64,000 nucleotides of DNA, taken from the NCBI RefSeq assembly GCF_027568515.1, contig NZ_JANKZF010000024.1, positions 1 to 64,000 of the forward strand. The letters run 5' to 3'. Position numbers and translations under genes: made by a program. This DNA is from Arthrobacter sp. HY1533 (GTDB lineage: Bacteria; Actinomycetota; Actinomycetes; Actinomycetales; Micrococcaceae). Shown piece by piece: positions 44,452-53,773 of this stretch (position 1 is its first letter; every line of letters begins with the position of its first letter). Below the pieces are notes generated by a model, which saw only the letters and a program-made list of their open reading frames with translations, had not been told where the DNA came from and did no database searches.

Positions 44452-46800
44452 ATGAGCGCCTCAGATATTTTGTCCCAAACCGCCTCACCCGGCCCCCGCA
44501 TGGTCGAGATCGACATTGAAGGCATGACCTGTGCCTCATGCGTCAGCCGGGTTGAACGCAAGTTGGGCAAACTCGAAGGCGTCAGCGCTTCCGTGAACCT
44601 CCCGCTGGAATCAGCCCAGGTCACGGTCCCCGCCGGCATGTCAGATCAACAAATCCTCGACACCGTCAAGGCCACCGGATACACGGCGCGCCTGAAGAAT
44701 CCCCCCGCTCCCCCGGCCGTCAAGCACGACGCCGGGCACCACCTTGGACACGGCTCCCACCCGGGTGCCGCACAGGAAAACGCCACGGAAGACGCCCAGC
44801 ACGGCGACCACATGGACCACGCCTCTCACGAGGACCACATGGCCCATGGCGGCACCGCCGCCTCGCTGCGCCCGCGCCTGATCGTGGCCGCCATCCTCAC
44901 CGTTCCCGTGTTCCTGGTGTCCATGTTCCCGGCGCTGCAGTTCCCGCACTGGGGCTGGGTTGCCGGCATCCTGGCACTGCCCGTGGTCACGTGGTCGGCC
45001 TGGCCGTTCCACCGGGCCGCGGCCATCAACGCCCGGCACCTGGCCTCCACGATGGACACCCTTGTGTCCATCGGCGTCAGTGCAGCCTTCATTTTCTCGG
45101 CCGTGCAACTGGCCCTGGATCCCATGATGACGGCCCACGGAGCCCACATGGCAGGGCACGCCCCGCTGTACTTTGAAGTCTCCGCCGTGGTGGTGACGTT
45201 CCTGCTGCTGGGCCGCTACCTGGAGGCCCGGGCCAAGTCCAAGGCCGGCGACGCCCTCAAGGCGCTGCTGAGCCTGGGCGCCAAGGAAGCCACCGTGCTG
45301 CGCGACGGCGTCGAGGTCAAGATTCCGGCGGCAGAACTGGCCGTGGATGAAATCTTCGTGGTCCGCCCGGGCGAGAAGATTGCCACCGACGGTGTGGTCA
45401 CGGACGGCATCTCGGCCGTGGACACCTCGCTCATCACGGGCGAATCCCTGCCCGTCGACGTCGGCGTTGATGACGCCGTCACGGGCGCCACGATCAACAC
45501 CTCGGGCCGCCTGCTGGTGCGGGCCACCCGCGTGGGCAGTGAAACCACGCTGGCACAGATGGGCAAGCTCGTCAGCAACGCCCAGGCCGCCAAGGCGCCC
45601 ATCGCCCGGCTCGCGGACCGCATCAGCGCCGTGTTTGTGCCGATCGTGCTGGTCATCGCGGTCGTCACCTTCGCGCTCTGGCTCCTGTTCAGCGGCGACA
45701 TCCAGGCCGCCTTCACGGCCGCCGTCGCCGTGCTGATCATCGCCTGCCCCTGCGCCCTGGGCCTGGCCACGCCCGTGGGACTGCTGACAGGAACGGGCCG
45801 GGCGGCACAGCTGGGCATCCTGATCAAGGGCCCGCAGGTCCTGGAGGACACCCGCACGGTGGACACCATCCTGCTGGACAAGACCGGCACCGTCACCGAG
45901 GGCCGCCTCTCCGTGGTCGACACGGTCACCCTTGGCCAGCTGCCGGCAGCGGAGCTCCTGCGCCTGGCCGGTGCGGTGGAGTCCCACAGCGAGCACCCCA
46001 TTGCCCACGCCATCACGGCGCATGCCCGTGCGGCAGGGGACCTGCCCGAACTGGCGGACTTCATGTCCGCCCCGGGCGGCGGGGTGCGGGCCGTCATCGA
46101 GGGCCGCACCGTGCTGGCCGGCCGTGCAGGCTGGCTCGAGGAGAACGGCGTCGCACTGTCCGCGGAGGCCCGCGCGTCACTGGCGGAACAGCAGCAGCGC
46201 GGCACCACAGCCATCTGGGTTGCCGTGGACGGCGAGGCCGCCGGCCTGATTGCCCTCAAGGACACCATCAAGGCAGGGTCCAGGGAGGCCATTGCCAAGC
46301 TCAAGGAACTGGGCCTGCGCCCCATCCTGCTGACCGGCGACAACGCCGCCGTGGCCGCCCAGGTGGCAGCCGCCGTAGGCATTGCCCCGGAGGATGTGTT
46401 TGCCGATGTCCTGCCCGAGGGCAAGGTGGAGGCCGTCAAGAAGCTGCAGGAGGCAGGGGCCACGGTGGCCATGGCAGGCGACGGCGTGAATGACGCCGCT
46501 GCACTGGCCCAGGCCGATCTCGGCATCGCCATGGGATCCGGCACCGATGTGGCCATTGCCGCGGCCGACCTCACGGTCATGGGCAGCGACCTGGGCCAGG
46601 TGGCCACGGCCATCGCCCTGTCCCGCAGGACCCTGGGCACCATCAAGGTGAACTTGTTCTGGGCCTTCTTCTACAACGCGATCGGCATCCCGGTGGCCGC
46701 GCTGGGACTGCTCAACCCCATGATTGCCGGGGCAGCCATGGCCGCCAGCTCGGTGCTGGTGGTGGCGAACTCGCTACGGCTGCGCCGCTTCGGCCGCTAG
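44452..46800 (+). CDS. copA: Copper-exporting P1B-type ATPase CopA
   Basis: A 782-residue ATPase that pumps Cu(I) out of the cell. Contains an N-terminal metal-binding domain (GMTCASC), a His-rich insert of about 45 residues with eleven histidines before the first membrane helix, the membrane motif CPCALGLATPVG, phosphorylation site DKTGTVTEG, the HP pair (SEHPIAHA) and GDGVNDAAAL. The His-rich insert is longer than in most CopA proteins. Its 3' end overlaps the convergent EamA gene by 27 bp. Confidence 0.95.
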   Translation: MSASDILSQTASPGPRMVEIDIEGMTCASCVSRVERKLGKLEGVSASVNLPLESAQVTVPAGMSDQQILDTVKATGYTARLKNPPAPPAVKHDAGHHLGHGSHPGAAQENATEDAQHGDHMDHASHEDHMAHGGTAASLRPRLIVAAILTVPVFLVSMFPALQFPHWGWVAGILALPVVTWSAWPFHRAAAINARHLASTMDTLVSIGVSAAFIFSAVQLALDPMMTAHGAHMAGHAPLYFEVSAVVVTFLLLGRYLEARAKSKAGDALKALLSLGAKEATVLRDGVEVKIPAAELAVDEIFVVRPGEKIATDGVVTDGISAVDTSLITGESLPVDVGVDDAVTGATINTSGRLLVRATRVGSETTLAQMGKLVSNAQAAKAPIARLADRISAVFVPIVLVIAVVTFALWLLFSGDIQAAFTAAVAVLIIACPCALGLATPVGLLTGTGRAAQLGILIKGPQVLEDTRTVDTILLDKTGTVTEGRLSVVDTVTLGQLPAAELLRLAGAVESHSEHPIAHAITAHARAAGDLPELADFMSAPGGGVRAVIEGRTVLAGRAGWLEENGVALSAEARASLAEQQQRGTTAIWVAVDGEAAGLIALKDTIKAGSREAIAKLKELGLRPILLTGDNAAVAAQVAAAVGIAPEDVFADVLPEGKVEAVKKLQEAGATVAMAGDGVNDAAALAQADLGIAMGSGTDVAIAAADLTVMGSDLGQVATAIALSRRTLGTIKVNLFWAFFYNAIGIPVAALGLLNPMIAGAAMAASSVLVVANSLRLRRFGR

Positions 46801-47793
46801 TCCGTCCAGCTCCTCTGCGGGGACTGCCCCAACCGGGGGCAGTCCCCGCAGTTCGTCCAGGCGCACCATGACCACGCCAAACATGATGAACAAGCCGCCT
46901 GCCAGCTGGACGGCCCGGGGCATTTCGCCCAGCAGCAGCCAGGCCCAGATCACGGCAAAGAGCACCTCGAAGAGGGCCACGAATGAGGCCACCTTGGAGC
47001 CGAGCCCGCGCGTGGCGACAATGCCCATGAGGTAGGCAAAGACAGTTGTCACCAGCACCAGGCCCAGCACCGGCACGAGCCAGTGCACCTGGACACCGGC
47101 AAACACGGGGCTGTTGAATGTGAACGCCATGGGCAGCACACCGGCCAGGCCCAGCAACACGATCATTGCGGCACCCACGAGCATTCCGCCGCCGGCCATG
47201 AGCACGGGAGGGACGTCGTCGTCCGTCTTGGCGGACATGACGAAGTACACGGCTGAGCACACCGCCGCGGCCAGCCCCCACAGCACGCCTTCCACGCTGA
47301 CCTTCTGGCTGCCAGCCAAGTCAAGCACCAGCACCAGGCCGCCCATGGCCGCGGCGCCGCCGATGATGGTCAGCAGCCGCGGGCGCTTGCGGGTCATGAG
47401 CCAGGCCCAGGCCACGAGCAGCACGGGTGAGAGGTACTCCAGCAGCAGCGCCACGCCCACCGACAAATGCTGGACGGCGTTGAAGAAGAACAGTTGGCAC
47501 AGGGCAATGGGCACCACACCATAGATCGCGATCCTGCCCAAGGAACGCTTGACCGTTGACCAGCGCCGCACCAGGGTGATGACCACCGGAATGAAGAGGA
47601 CGACGGCGGCGCCGCCAATCCGGACGGCGACGGCAGCGCCCGGGGACCAGCCGGCGTCGAACAGCGACTTAGCGAAGGATCCGGAGAGGGCAAAGGCGGC
47701 CGCCGAAATCAGCGCCAGCAGCAGGGCCGGGGAGGCCAGTGCGGCGCGCGGGCGCACGGCAGGGGCGCGGAACGGGGTGGTTGAAGTCGTCAT
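46774..47793 (-). CDS. EamA/DMT-family transporter
   Basis: A 339-residue protein with about ten membrane helices in two EamA repeats (ALISAAAFALSGSFAKSLF ... and the second repeat with EVLFAVIWAWLLLGEMPR). Typical of exporters of metabolites or drugs; substrate unknown. It overlaps the copA tail by 27 bp, and is divergent from the CGNR-type regulator, a likely controller. Confidence 0.84.
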   Translation of the reverse strand: MTTSTTPFRAPAVRPRAALASPALLLALISAAAFALSGSFAKSLFDAGWSPGAAVAVRIGGAAVVLFIPVVITLVRRWSTVKRSLGRIAIYGVVPIALCQLFFFNAVQHLSVGVALLLEYLSPVLLVAWAWLMTRKRPRLLTIIGGAAAMGGLVLVLDLAGSQKVSVEGVLWGLAAAVCSAVYFVMSAKTDDDVPPVLMAGGGMLVGAAMIVLLGLAGVLPMAFTFNSPVFAGVQVHWLVPVLGLVLVTTVFAYLMGIVATRGLGSKVASFVALFEVLFAVIWAWLLLGEMPRAVQLAGGLFIMFGVVMVRLDELRGLPPVGAVPAEELDGLAAEAAQP

Positions 47794-47865
47794 GGCAGAT
47801 CCGTATGTCAGGAGTGAAAGGCGTTAGACTAGTGACATTACGCCCGCCCTTTGTCAGGAGTCAAC

Positions 47866-48435
47866 ATGGTCTTTAGTCATGACACGGAAATGGCGCTGCT
47901 TTCTGCCGTCAACCTGATCAACACCGCACCCACGTCGGTGGCCGAGGACGGCCAGGTGACGGGGCCGGATGCCCTGGAAACTGTGGCAAGCCTGGATGAC
48001 TTTGTGCGCCGCGAGCGCTTTTCCGGCTCCCGGGAGCATTCGGCCGCGGAGGTTCAGGCGGTGCGGGCCATGCGCGGGGAACTGAGGACCACCTTCACTG
48101 CGGACGAAGAGGACGCCGTGGGCCTGGTCAACGGGCTGCTGGCCCGGGCGCAGGCCCTGCCCCAGCTGGTCAAGCATGACGAGTGGGACTGGCACCTGCA
48201 CGCCACGGCGCAGGCGGCACCGCTGGCCGAGCGCATGGGCGTCGAGGCAGCCATGGCCCTGGTGGACGTGATCAGGGGCAAGGAACTTCAGCGCCTGAAA
48301 GTGTGTGCCGCCCCCGACTGCTGCGCCGTGGTGATCGACCTGTCCAAGAACCGCTCCCGCCGGTATTGCGACACCGGAAACTGCGGCAACCGCGCCCACG
48401 TGGCCGCCTACCGGCTTCGAAAATCAACCGCTTAA
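47866..48435 (+). CDS. CGNR zinc-finger DNA-binding protein
   Basis: A 189-residue protein with an N-terminal stress-sensing-like domain (ABATE type) and C-terminal zinc finger KVCAAPDCCAVVIDLSKNRS followed by YCDTGNCGNR, giving the C...C...C...CGNR pattern. AGGAG five nt before ATG 47866 supports the start. These regulators often control an adjacent transporter, here the divergent EamA gene. A 55-bp hairpin follows. Confidence 0.82.
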   Translation: MVFSHDTEMALLSAVNLINTAPTSVAEDGQVTGPDALETVASLDDFVRRERFSGSREHSAAEVQAVRAMRGELRTTFTADEEDAVGLVNGLLARAQALPQLVKHDEWDWHLHATAQAAPLAERMGVEAAMALVDVIRGKELQRLKVCAAPDCCAVVIDLSKNRSRRYCDTGNCGNRAHVAAYRLRKSTA

Positions 48436-48443
48436 GCAAAAAG

Positions 48444-48498
48444 GAACGGGCAGTGGTTGTTGACGTTTTTCAAAAACATCAACAACCACTGCCCGTTC
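48444..48498. repeat. 55-bp perfect palindromic element (copy B)
   Basis: Arms 48444-48463 and 48479-48498 pair perfectly over 20 bp (GAACGGGCAGTGGTTGTTGA / TCAACAACCACTGCCCGTTC); the 15-nt centre holds a second small inverted repeat GTTTTT-C-AAAAAC. Same GTTGTTGA...TCAACAAC core and layout as copy A at 29160-29212. Lies between convergent genes and probably terminates both. Confidence 0.85.
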
Positions 48499-48511
48499 AC
48501 AGTGAAGAACG

Positions 48512-49405
48512 TTACTTCATGGTTCCTGCCGACACCGAGCCCTGAAGCTGGCGCTGGAACACGATGTACATGACCAACACGGGGACCACCACGATGATGG
48601 CGGCGGCGAACAGTGCACCGAAGTCCACTGCGTAGCCCATCTGGCCTGCGTAGGCCGCGATGCCCTGCGAAAGAACGTAGTTCTCACGCCTGGTGTTGAT
48701 GGCCACGGGAATCAGGTACTGGTTCCACAGGCCCAGGAAGTTGAAGATGGCCACCGAGGCGAGGCCCGGCTTGGCCATGGGCAGCATGACCTGGAAGAAC
48801 GTGCGCCATTCGCCGGCTCCGTCAATCTGTGCAGCTTCGGCAATCTCGTGCGGGAGCGCCTTGAAGAAGGAGAACAGGAAGAACACGGTAAAGGGTAGCG
48901 CGAACGCCACGTACACAATGATCAGGCCGGGCAGCGTGTTCAAAAGGCCAATGTTTTTCAGGATGAAGAACAGGGGCACGATTGCCAGGAAGACCGGGAA
49001 CGTCAGGCCGGCGAGCATCAGGTAGTAGACGGCACGGTACCCGGGGAACACGAAGCGGGCCAGAACGTAGGCACACATGGCGCCGAGCACCATGACGATG
49101 ACCAGGGCAAAGCCCACCACGATCACTGTGTTGAAGAAGTAGCTGCCAATGCCGGCGGTGTTCCAGGCATTGACGTAGTTCTCGAACTTCCAATCGGCGG
49201 GGAGCGAGAAGGGGGAGGAAAAGATTTCCGAGGTCGTCTTGAAGGACGACATCAGGGTCCAGCCCAGCGGGATGAGCACCAGCAGAGCCCAAATGGCCAG
49301 CATGGAGTGCGATACGCCCGCAACTACCTTGTCACTCTTGGTGTCTTGGGCCTTGCGCTCAACGTGGGCGCCGGTGTCCACCCTCTTTGAAGTGTTAACA
49401 GACAT
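48512..49405 (-). CDS. ngcG: Carbohydrate ABC transporter permease (NgcG-like)
   Basis: A 297-residue MalG-type inner-membrane permease with about six helices. The EAA loop is AEAAQIDGAGEWRTFFQVML, which contacts the ATPase. Its ATG overlaps the NgcF-like stop (TAATG). No ATPase gene in the operon, so a shared MsiK-type ATPase is expected. The Ngc assignment rests on the neighbouring binding protein. Confidence 0.85.
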   Translation of the reverse strand: MSVNTSKRVDTGAHVERKAQDTKSDKVVAGVSHSMLAIWALLVLIPLGWTLMSSFKTTSEIFSSPFSLPADWKFENYVNAWNTAGIGSYFFNTVIVVGFALVIVMVLGAMCAYVLARFVFPGYRAVYYLMLAGLTFPVFLAIVPLFFILKNIGLLNTLPGLIIVYVAFALPFTVFFLFSFFKALPHEIAEAAQIDGAGEWRTFFQVMLPMAKPGLASVAIFNFLGLWNQYLIPVAINTRRENYVLSQGIAAYAGQMGYAVDFGALFAAAIIVVVPVLVMYIVFQRQLQGSVSAGTMK

Positions 49406-50400
49406 TATTCAGACACATCCTTGCTGCCGCCGGTGAGCTTGTTGACCAGGAAGACCAAGGCCGAGAAGAGCAGCGTAATTACTGCCAGAACCACACCCAT
49501 GGCGCAGGCCAGGCCAAACTGGCCCTTGGTGAAGGCGGTGCTGAAGAGCTTTTGTGCCATGACCAGGGTCGAGTTGGCGGGGCCGCCCGTGGAGTTCAGC
49601 ACGGACATGTAGACAAACGCGTCCAGGGCCAGGATGCCCATGTAGACGTAGGCCGTCTGGATGTTGTCGCGGATCAGCGGGATCGTGATGCTCACGGCCG
49701 TGCGCAGGCGCCCGGCACCGTCGATGCGGGCAGCCTCAAACGTTTCGGCCGGGATGCCCTTGATGGCGGCAATGAACAGGATCATGTAGAAGCCCACAAA
49801 GCCCCACACAATGACAAAGATGGAGGCGCCCATGGCCGTGCGGGGGTCACCGAGCCAAGCAAAGTTCTTTGCCGAGTCGATGCCGATGCTTGTCAGGATG
49901 CCGTTGAGCAAGCCATTGTCCGGGTTGAGAATCTGTTGCCAGATAATGCCGATGACGACGGCGGGGATCACGTAGGGGAAGAAGGAGATGACGCGGTAGA
50001 AACCGGCACCCTTCAGACCCTTGATCTGGCCGCGGCTGCTTCCGCCGATGGTGACGAGCGTGGCCAGGACCAATGCCAGGATGACAGTGATGATCGGCAG
50101 GAAGATCGCAAGCGTGATGCTGTTGCGGATCGAGATCATGAAAATGTCATCGTTGAAGAGCTTGACGTAGTTGTCGAGGCCCACGAACGGCATGTTGTTG
50201 TCGAAGCCGCTCCAGCTGGTCATCGAGTAGTAGATCGCCTGAAGGAACGGCGAAATTACGAAGACCAGGTAGATCACCAGGGGCAGCCCCAAGAAGACTG
50301 CCATGAAGCTGACCTTGTCGAATGTCAGTTTTTTCCGGCGCCGCCGGGCAGTGGCGACAACGCCACTGCCCGACTGCACTTCATTTGTTGCTTGTGTCAC
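49405..50400 (-). CDS. ngcF: Carbohydrate ABC transporter permease (NgcF-like)
   Basis: A 331-residue MalF-type permease; EAA loop FEAARIDGAGRLRTAVSIT. GTG start overlaps the stop of the binding-protein gene (GTGA). N-terminal 30 residues basic and cytoplasmic. Forms the membrane channel with the next gene's product. Confidence 0.85.
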   Translation of the reverse strand: MTQATNEVQSGSGVVATARRRRKKLTFDKVSFMAVFLGLPLVIYLVFVISPFLQAIYYSMTSWSGFDNNMPFVGLDNYVKLFNDDIFMISIRNSITLAIFLPIITVILALVLATLVTIGGSSRGQIKGLKGAGFYRVISFFPYVIPAVVIGIIWQQILNPDNGLLNGILTSIGIDSAKNFAWLGDPRTAMGASIFVIVWGFVGFYMILFIAAIKGIPAETFEAARIDGAGRLRTAVSITIPLIRDNIQTAYVYMGILALDAFVYMSVLNSTGGPANSTLVMAQKLFSTAFTKGQFGLACAMGVVLAVITLLFSALVFLVNKLTGGSKDVSE

Positions 50401-51812
50401 TTCACTTCAATCTTCTTGACCGACGAGTCGTTGGCTACCTTGTCGGTGATTTCCTGCATCGCCTTGGTCAGGCCGGCAGTGTCGAGCTTGCCGTCCAGGA
50501 AGGAGTTCCAGGGCACGAGCAGGTCGCCGTTCATGCCGTAGGTGTCGATGAAGTTCCAGGTGAAGATGTCCTTGCCGGCCTTGTCCAGCATGGCGGTCTG
50601 GGAGACCAGTGCCGTGGAGCCGAAGCCGTCGGCGGGAACGGTGCCCTTGACGACGGTGGGGGCCAGCTTCTCCTTGGCAAAGTTGGTTGCTGCTTCCTTG
50701 GAAAGCATGGTGCGCAGCAGTTCCTTGCCGGCAGCAACGTTTGCACCCTTGGAGGGAACGATGAAGGGCTCGCCGCCTGCGGAGCGGACACCCGTCTGGG
50801 CGATCTTCGGGCTGGCGGAGACAACGGGAACCGGGGTACCCGTCATTTCGAAGCCGGCCTTGGTCTGGTCCTTCATCTCGTTCTCGATCCAGGAACCGGA
50901 CGGGTAAAGCAGTGCTTCCTGGCCGTTGGACCATGCAGCCTGGGCAGCCGTGAAGACGGTGCCTGCGCCACCGGGCTTGAACATGCCGGCCTTGACGATC
51001 TTCTCCATGGCGGCCAGGACGCTCTGCATGGCGGGGGCGGACCAGCAATCGGGCTTCAGGTTTTCCAGGGAGAGGCGAATTTCGTCGCCGCCTTCCTTGA
51101 TGGCTGATTCGATGGCCATGGTCAGGTAGTACGTTGCGGCTTCCTTGCCCCAGACGAACAGGAACTTGCCCTTTTCCTTGGCCTTGACGCCCAGGTCGTA
51201 GGCTTCGTCCCAGGTGGTGGGAACGGTCCAGTTGTTTTCCTTGAACAGGCTGGCGGAGTGCCACATTGCGTAAACCGTGAGCACGTAGTTGATGGCGGCA
51301 AGCTTGCCGTCGAAGGTGCCCGGTGCCAGCACGCCGTCGAACAGGGTGTCGCCGATCTTGGTGCCTTCAAGGTTGTTGGCGTCAATGACGCTCTGCAGGT
51401 CCTCGAGCTGGTCCAGGATGGTGCTGAAACCGATGGACTTTGCACCGGAGTTGTCAACGAGGTCCGGCGGGTTGCCACCGACAAAGCGGGGCTGCAGTTC
51501 CTGGGCGATGTCGGTGGAGGGGTTGATCGCAACTTCCAGGTCCGGGAAGTTCTTCTTCACGATGGCGCCGGCGAACTCGACGTAGTCGATGCCGTAGCCG
51601 CCCTTGAAGATAACGGCGTCAAGCTTGCCGGTTGCGGCAACACCGAACGGGTTCTTCGTGGGATCAACGTCGCCGCCGGGAGCCTTTGAAGTCTCAGTGC
51701 CGGAACCACCTGCACAGGAAGCCAGGGCTCCACCCAGGGGCAAGAGCACGGCGGTGGCCAGGGCACCGCGGAGGAATCCACGACGCTGCAGCGGCTTGTT
51801 CTGAATACTCAT
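50397..51812 (-). CDS. ngcE: Sugar-binding lipoprotein, NgcE-like (N-acetylglucosamine/chitobiose type)
   Basis: A 471-residue extracellular solute-binding protein. The N-terminus combines twin-arginine-like QRRGFLRGALA with lipobox LASC. The segment NPFGVAATGKLDAVIFKGGY and LQPRFVGGNPPDLVDNSGA resemble NgcE of Streptomyces, the binding protein for GlcNAc and N,N'-diacetylchitobiose. Heads the operon ngcE-ngcF-ngcG. The sugar assignment is from family resemblance and the nearby amino-sugar genes. The upstream gap (51813-51952) has a direct repeat of TTCACTGCA-like sequence but no recognised operator. Confidence 0.82.
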   Translation of the reverse strand: MSIQNKPLQRRGFLRGALATAVLLPLGGALASCAGGSGTETSKAPGGDVDPTKNPFGVAATGKLDAVIFKGGYGIDYVEFAGAIVKKNFPDLEVAINPSTDIAQELQPRFVGGNPPDLVDNSGAKSIGFSTILDQLEDLQSVIDANNLEGTKIGDTLFDGVLAPGTFDGKLAAINYVLTVYAMWHSASLFKENNWTVPTTWDEAYDLGVKAKEKGKFLFVWGKEAATYYLTMAIESAIKEGGDEIRLSLENLKPDCWSAPAMQSVLAAMEKIVKAGMFKPGGAGTVFTAAQAAWSNGQEALLYPSGSWIENEMKDQTKAGFEMTGTPVPVVSASPKIAQTGVRSAGGEPFIVPSKGANVAAGKELLRTMLSKEAATNFAKEKLAPTVVKGTVPADGFGSTALVSQTAMLDKAGKDIFTWNFIDTYGMNGDLLVPWNSFLDGKLDTAGLTKAMQEITDKVANDSSVKKIEVK

Positions 51813-51952
51813 TTGTTGTACTGCCTTCCATTGATGGTTCGAGCGCTAATTCGGTACTGCTGTGCACCGGAGCGGTGCGTCACTGCATTTCACTGCAATT
51901 CATTCGGCTGACTGCAGGCATTGCGGCTGACTTCAACCGCGTGCCGCGACAA

Positions 51953-52726
51953 TCACGCCTCACGCCTGAGCCGGCCAACATATTGGCCCACGAGTGCGGT
52001 GTTGTGTTCGTCTCCGCCCGGAATATTTGCCGAAATATAGATGGGCGGCTGCTTCCCCGCACGGACCAGGCTCTGGACCGTCTCGATGGTCAGCAGCTGC
52101 GCGATGTACGCAGCCGTGATCGATGAGACGGCACCAACACCTCCCCCGCCGGAAACTTCAAGGGTTGTATCGCCATACGGCGCCTTGTTATCGATAACAA
52201 TATCTGCAATCTCACTGAGACGCATCCCACAAGGGTGTTTTGTTTCGACGGCATTGGTGTGTTCGAGGCTTGTGACGGCAATGACCTTGTGGCCGCGTTC
52301 CTTGGCGGCCAGGGCCAGGCCCACAATGGACCCGTTGACACCGGAGTTGGAGGCGATGATGAATATGTCGCGGGGATCCACCAGGGACAGCTCGAAGAGC
52401 TCCTCCGCAACACCCGTCTCGCGCTCCAGGACGGAGCCCTCAAGGGAGTCAAGCACCGCGACGTCCCGATCACCGTGCAGCACCAGGTCGCGCAGGGCAA
52501 TCTTGCTGGTCGGGATCAACCCGCCGGCGCGGCCGGCAATCTCCATGGCAAAAGCCTCGGAGTGGCCGGTGCCGAAGGCCTGGATGACGCCGCCATTGCC
52601 AAGCGCCTCGACGAGTGCCTCGGCAGCCTCTGCCAGGCCGCCCTCGCGGGCCCAGGCGGTGATGGCCTCAAGCCGGGAGGTGACCTCCAGGCTGAAGGTG
52701 GTGATGGAATCAGAAATTGCCCTCAC
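51953..52726 (-). CDS. SIS-domain sugar isomerase/deaminase-like protein
   Basis: A 257-residue protein with one SIS (phosphosugar-binding) domain: FGTGHSEAFAMEIAGRAGG carries the binding loop and IASNSGVNGSIVGLALAA the second. It resembles the SIS-domain proteins found with amino-sugar ABC importers. Lacks the full MurQ signature length. GTG start 52726 lies within the 3' end of the RpiR gene (17-bp overlap). Probably acts on a phosphorylated amino sugar; the reaction is unknown. Confidence 0.78.
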   Translation of the reverse strand: MRAISDSITTFSLEVTSRLEAITAWAREGGLAEAAEALVEALGNGGVIQAFGTGHSEAFAMEIAGRAGGLIPTSKIALRDLVLHGDRDVAVLDSLEGSVLERETGVAEELFELSLVDPRDIFIIASNSGVNGSIVGLALAAKERGHKVIAVTSLEHTNAVETKHPCGMRLSEIADIVIDNKAPYGDTTLEVSGGGGVGAVSSITAAYIAQLLTIETVQSLVRAGKQPPIYISANIPGGDEHNTALVGQYVGRLRREA

Positions 52727-53681
52727 CCTTTCCTGTTGTCCGTTGGCCCCGGTGGGCGCCAAGTTCAAGCCGCGCGGCCCGGGTGGGACGGCGGTGCGGC
52801 GAAACAGCCATGGCTGAAGCCGCAAGCTTGGAGGTGGTCTGGGCGAAGTTCACCTGGGCCACGAGTAGGTAGATCAGGTCCAGGACCAGCAGCTGCACGT
52901 GCTTGGCCGAGAGGTCATCCGGCTGCAGGAACTGCTCATGGACCGAGGTGATGATGGATTCATCGGCACTCTCCGCCAAGGGGGAGCCCGGATTGTTGCT
53001 CAGTGCAATGGTCAATGCGCCAGCTTCGCCGGCCTCACGGAGCATTTGCAGGGTCTCTTCGGTGCGCCCCGTGTTGGAAATGCCGATGGCCACGGAATTC
53101 GTGTCCTGGATGGCAGCACTCGTCAGCCCGTCATGAACCTCTGACCAGTGATGGGCATTGATGCCGATCCGGTAGAGGCGGGACTGCAGTTCCTTGGCCA
53201 TGACGGCACTGCCGCCAATCCCGTAGATGTCCACATGTGAGCTCATGGCAATGCGGCGCGCAATCTTCTTCATGAGTGCCAGGTCCATGACAGCGGCAGT
53301 CTCCTCAAGTGAACGCGTGTGGGCGTTCACCAGGGTGCTGAGCACATCCCGGGGCGAGTCATCGGGCCCAAAGGCCCGGCCAATGTCAGCTTTCCATGAC
53401 TCCCGTGCGTCACTGCGCCCCATGTCCGAGGCAATGCTGACACGGAAGGGGACATAGCCCGCGTAGCCCAGCAGGCGGCAGAAGCGCGTCACCGTGGCAG
53501 GAGAGGTCTTGGTCTGTTCGGCCAACTCCATGATGGACAGCTCCAGCGGCGCCTGCGGGTGCTGCAGGAGAAAGGACCCGATTTTCGCCATGGCGGCCGG
53601 CATGTCAGGTAATTTGGCCTGAATGCGGTTCACCACACCGGCAGCTGTCGCTGCTGCGGGAGGTGACGTGGAGGCTGACAT
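52710..53681 (-). CDS. RpiR/MurR-family transcriptional regulator
   Basis: A 323-residue regulator: N-terminal HTH (MELAEQTKTSPATVTRFCRLLGYAGY) and C-terminal SIS domain (DIYGIGGSAVMAKELQ; ISNTGRTEETL) that binds a phosphosugar effector. The ATG at 53681 is preferred over an upstream start in the divergent promoter. Divergent from the sugar kinase and upstream of the SIS gene, so it likely controls this amino-sugar module. Confidence 0.88.
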   Translation of the reverse strand: MSASTSPPAAATAAGVVNRIQAKLPDMPAAMAKIGSFLLQHPQAPLELSIMELAEQTKTSPATVTRFCRLLGYAGYVPFRVSIASDMGRSDARESWKADIGRAFGPDDSPRDVLSTLVNAHTRSLEETAAVMDLALMKKIARRIAMSSHVDIYGIGGSAVMAKELQSRLYRIGINAHHWSEVHDGLTSAAIQDTNSVAIGISNTGRTEETLQMLREAGEAGALTIALSNNPGSPLAESADESIITSVHEQFLQPDDLSAKHVQLLVLDLIYLLVAQVNFAQTTSKLAASAMAVSPHRRPTRAARLELGAHRGQRTTGKGEGNF

Positions 53682-53714
53682 GTGAAAATCCGTTTCTTTT
53701 GCGTGCTGACACAA

Positions 53715-53729
53715 TGAAAACTATTCTCA
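53715..53729. promoter_or_regulatory. TGAAAA-CTA-TTCTCA near-palindrome between rpiR-type and kinase genes
   Basis: Inverted half-sites with one mismatch, 34 bp from the regulator start and 45 bp before the kinase start. A second weaker GAAA...TTTC pair lies at about 53684-53696. Candidate RpiR operator. Confidence 0.4.
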
Positions 53730-53773
53730 CGGTCAATGTAAGTCAAGTCACACCGAGACACGGAATGATAACG

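Noticed and set aside
51813-51952. DasR/dre operator before the ngc operon
   Set aside because: No match to the ACTGGTCTAGACCACT-type consensus was found; only loosely repeated TTCACTGCA.
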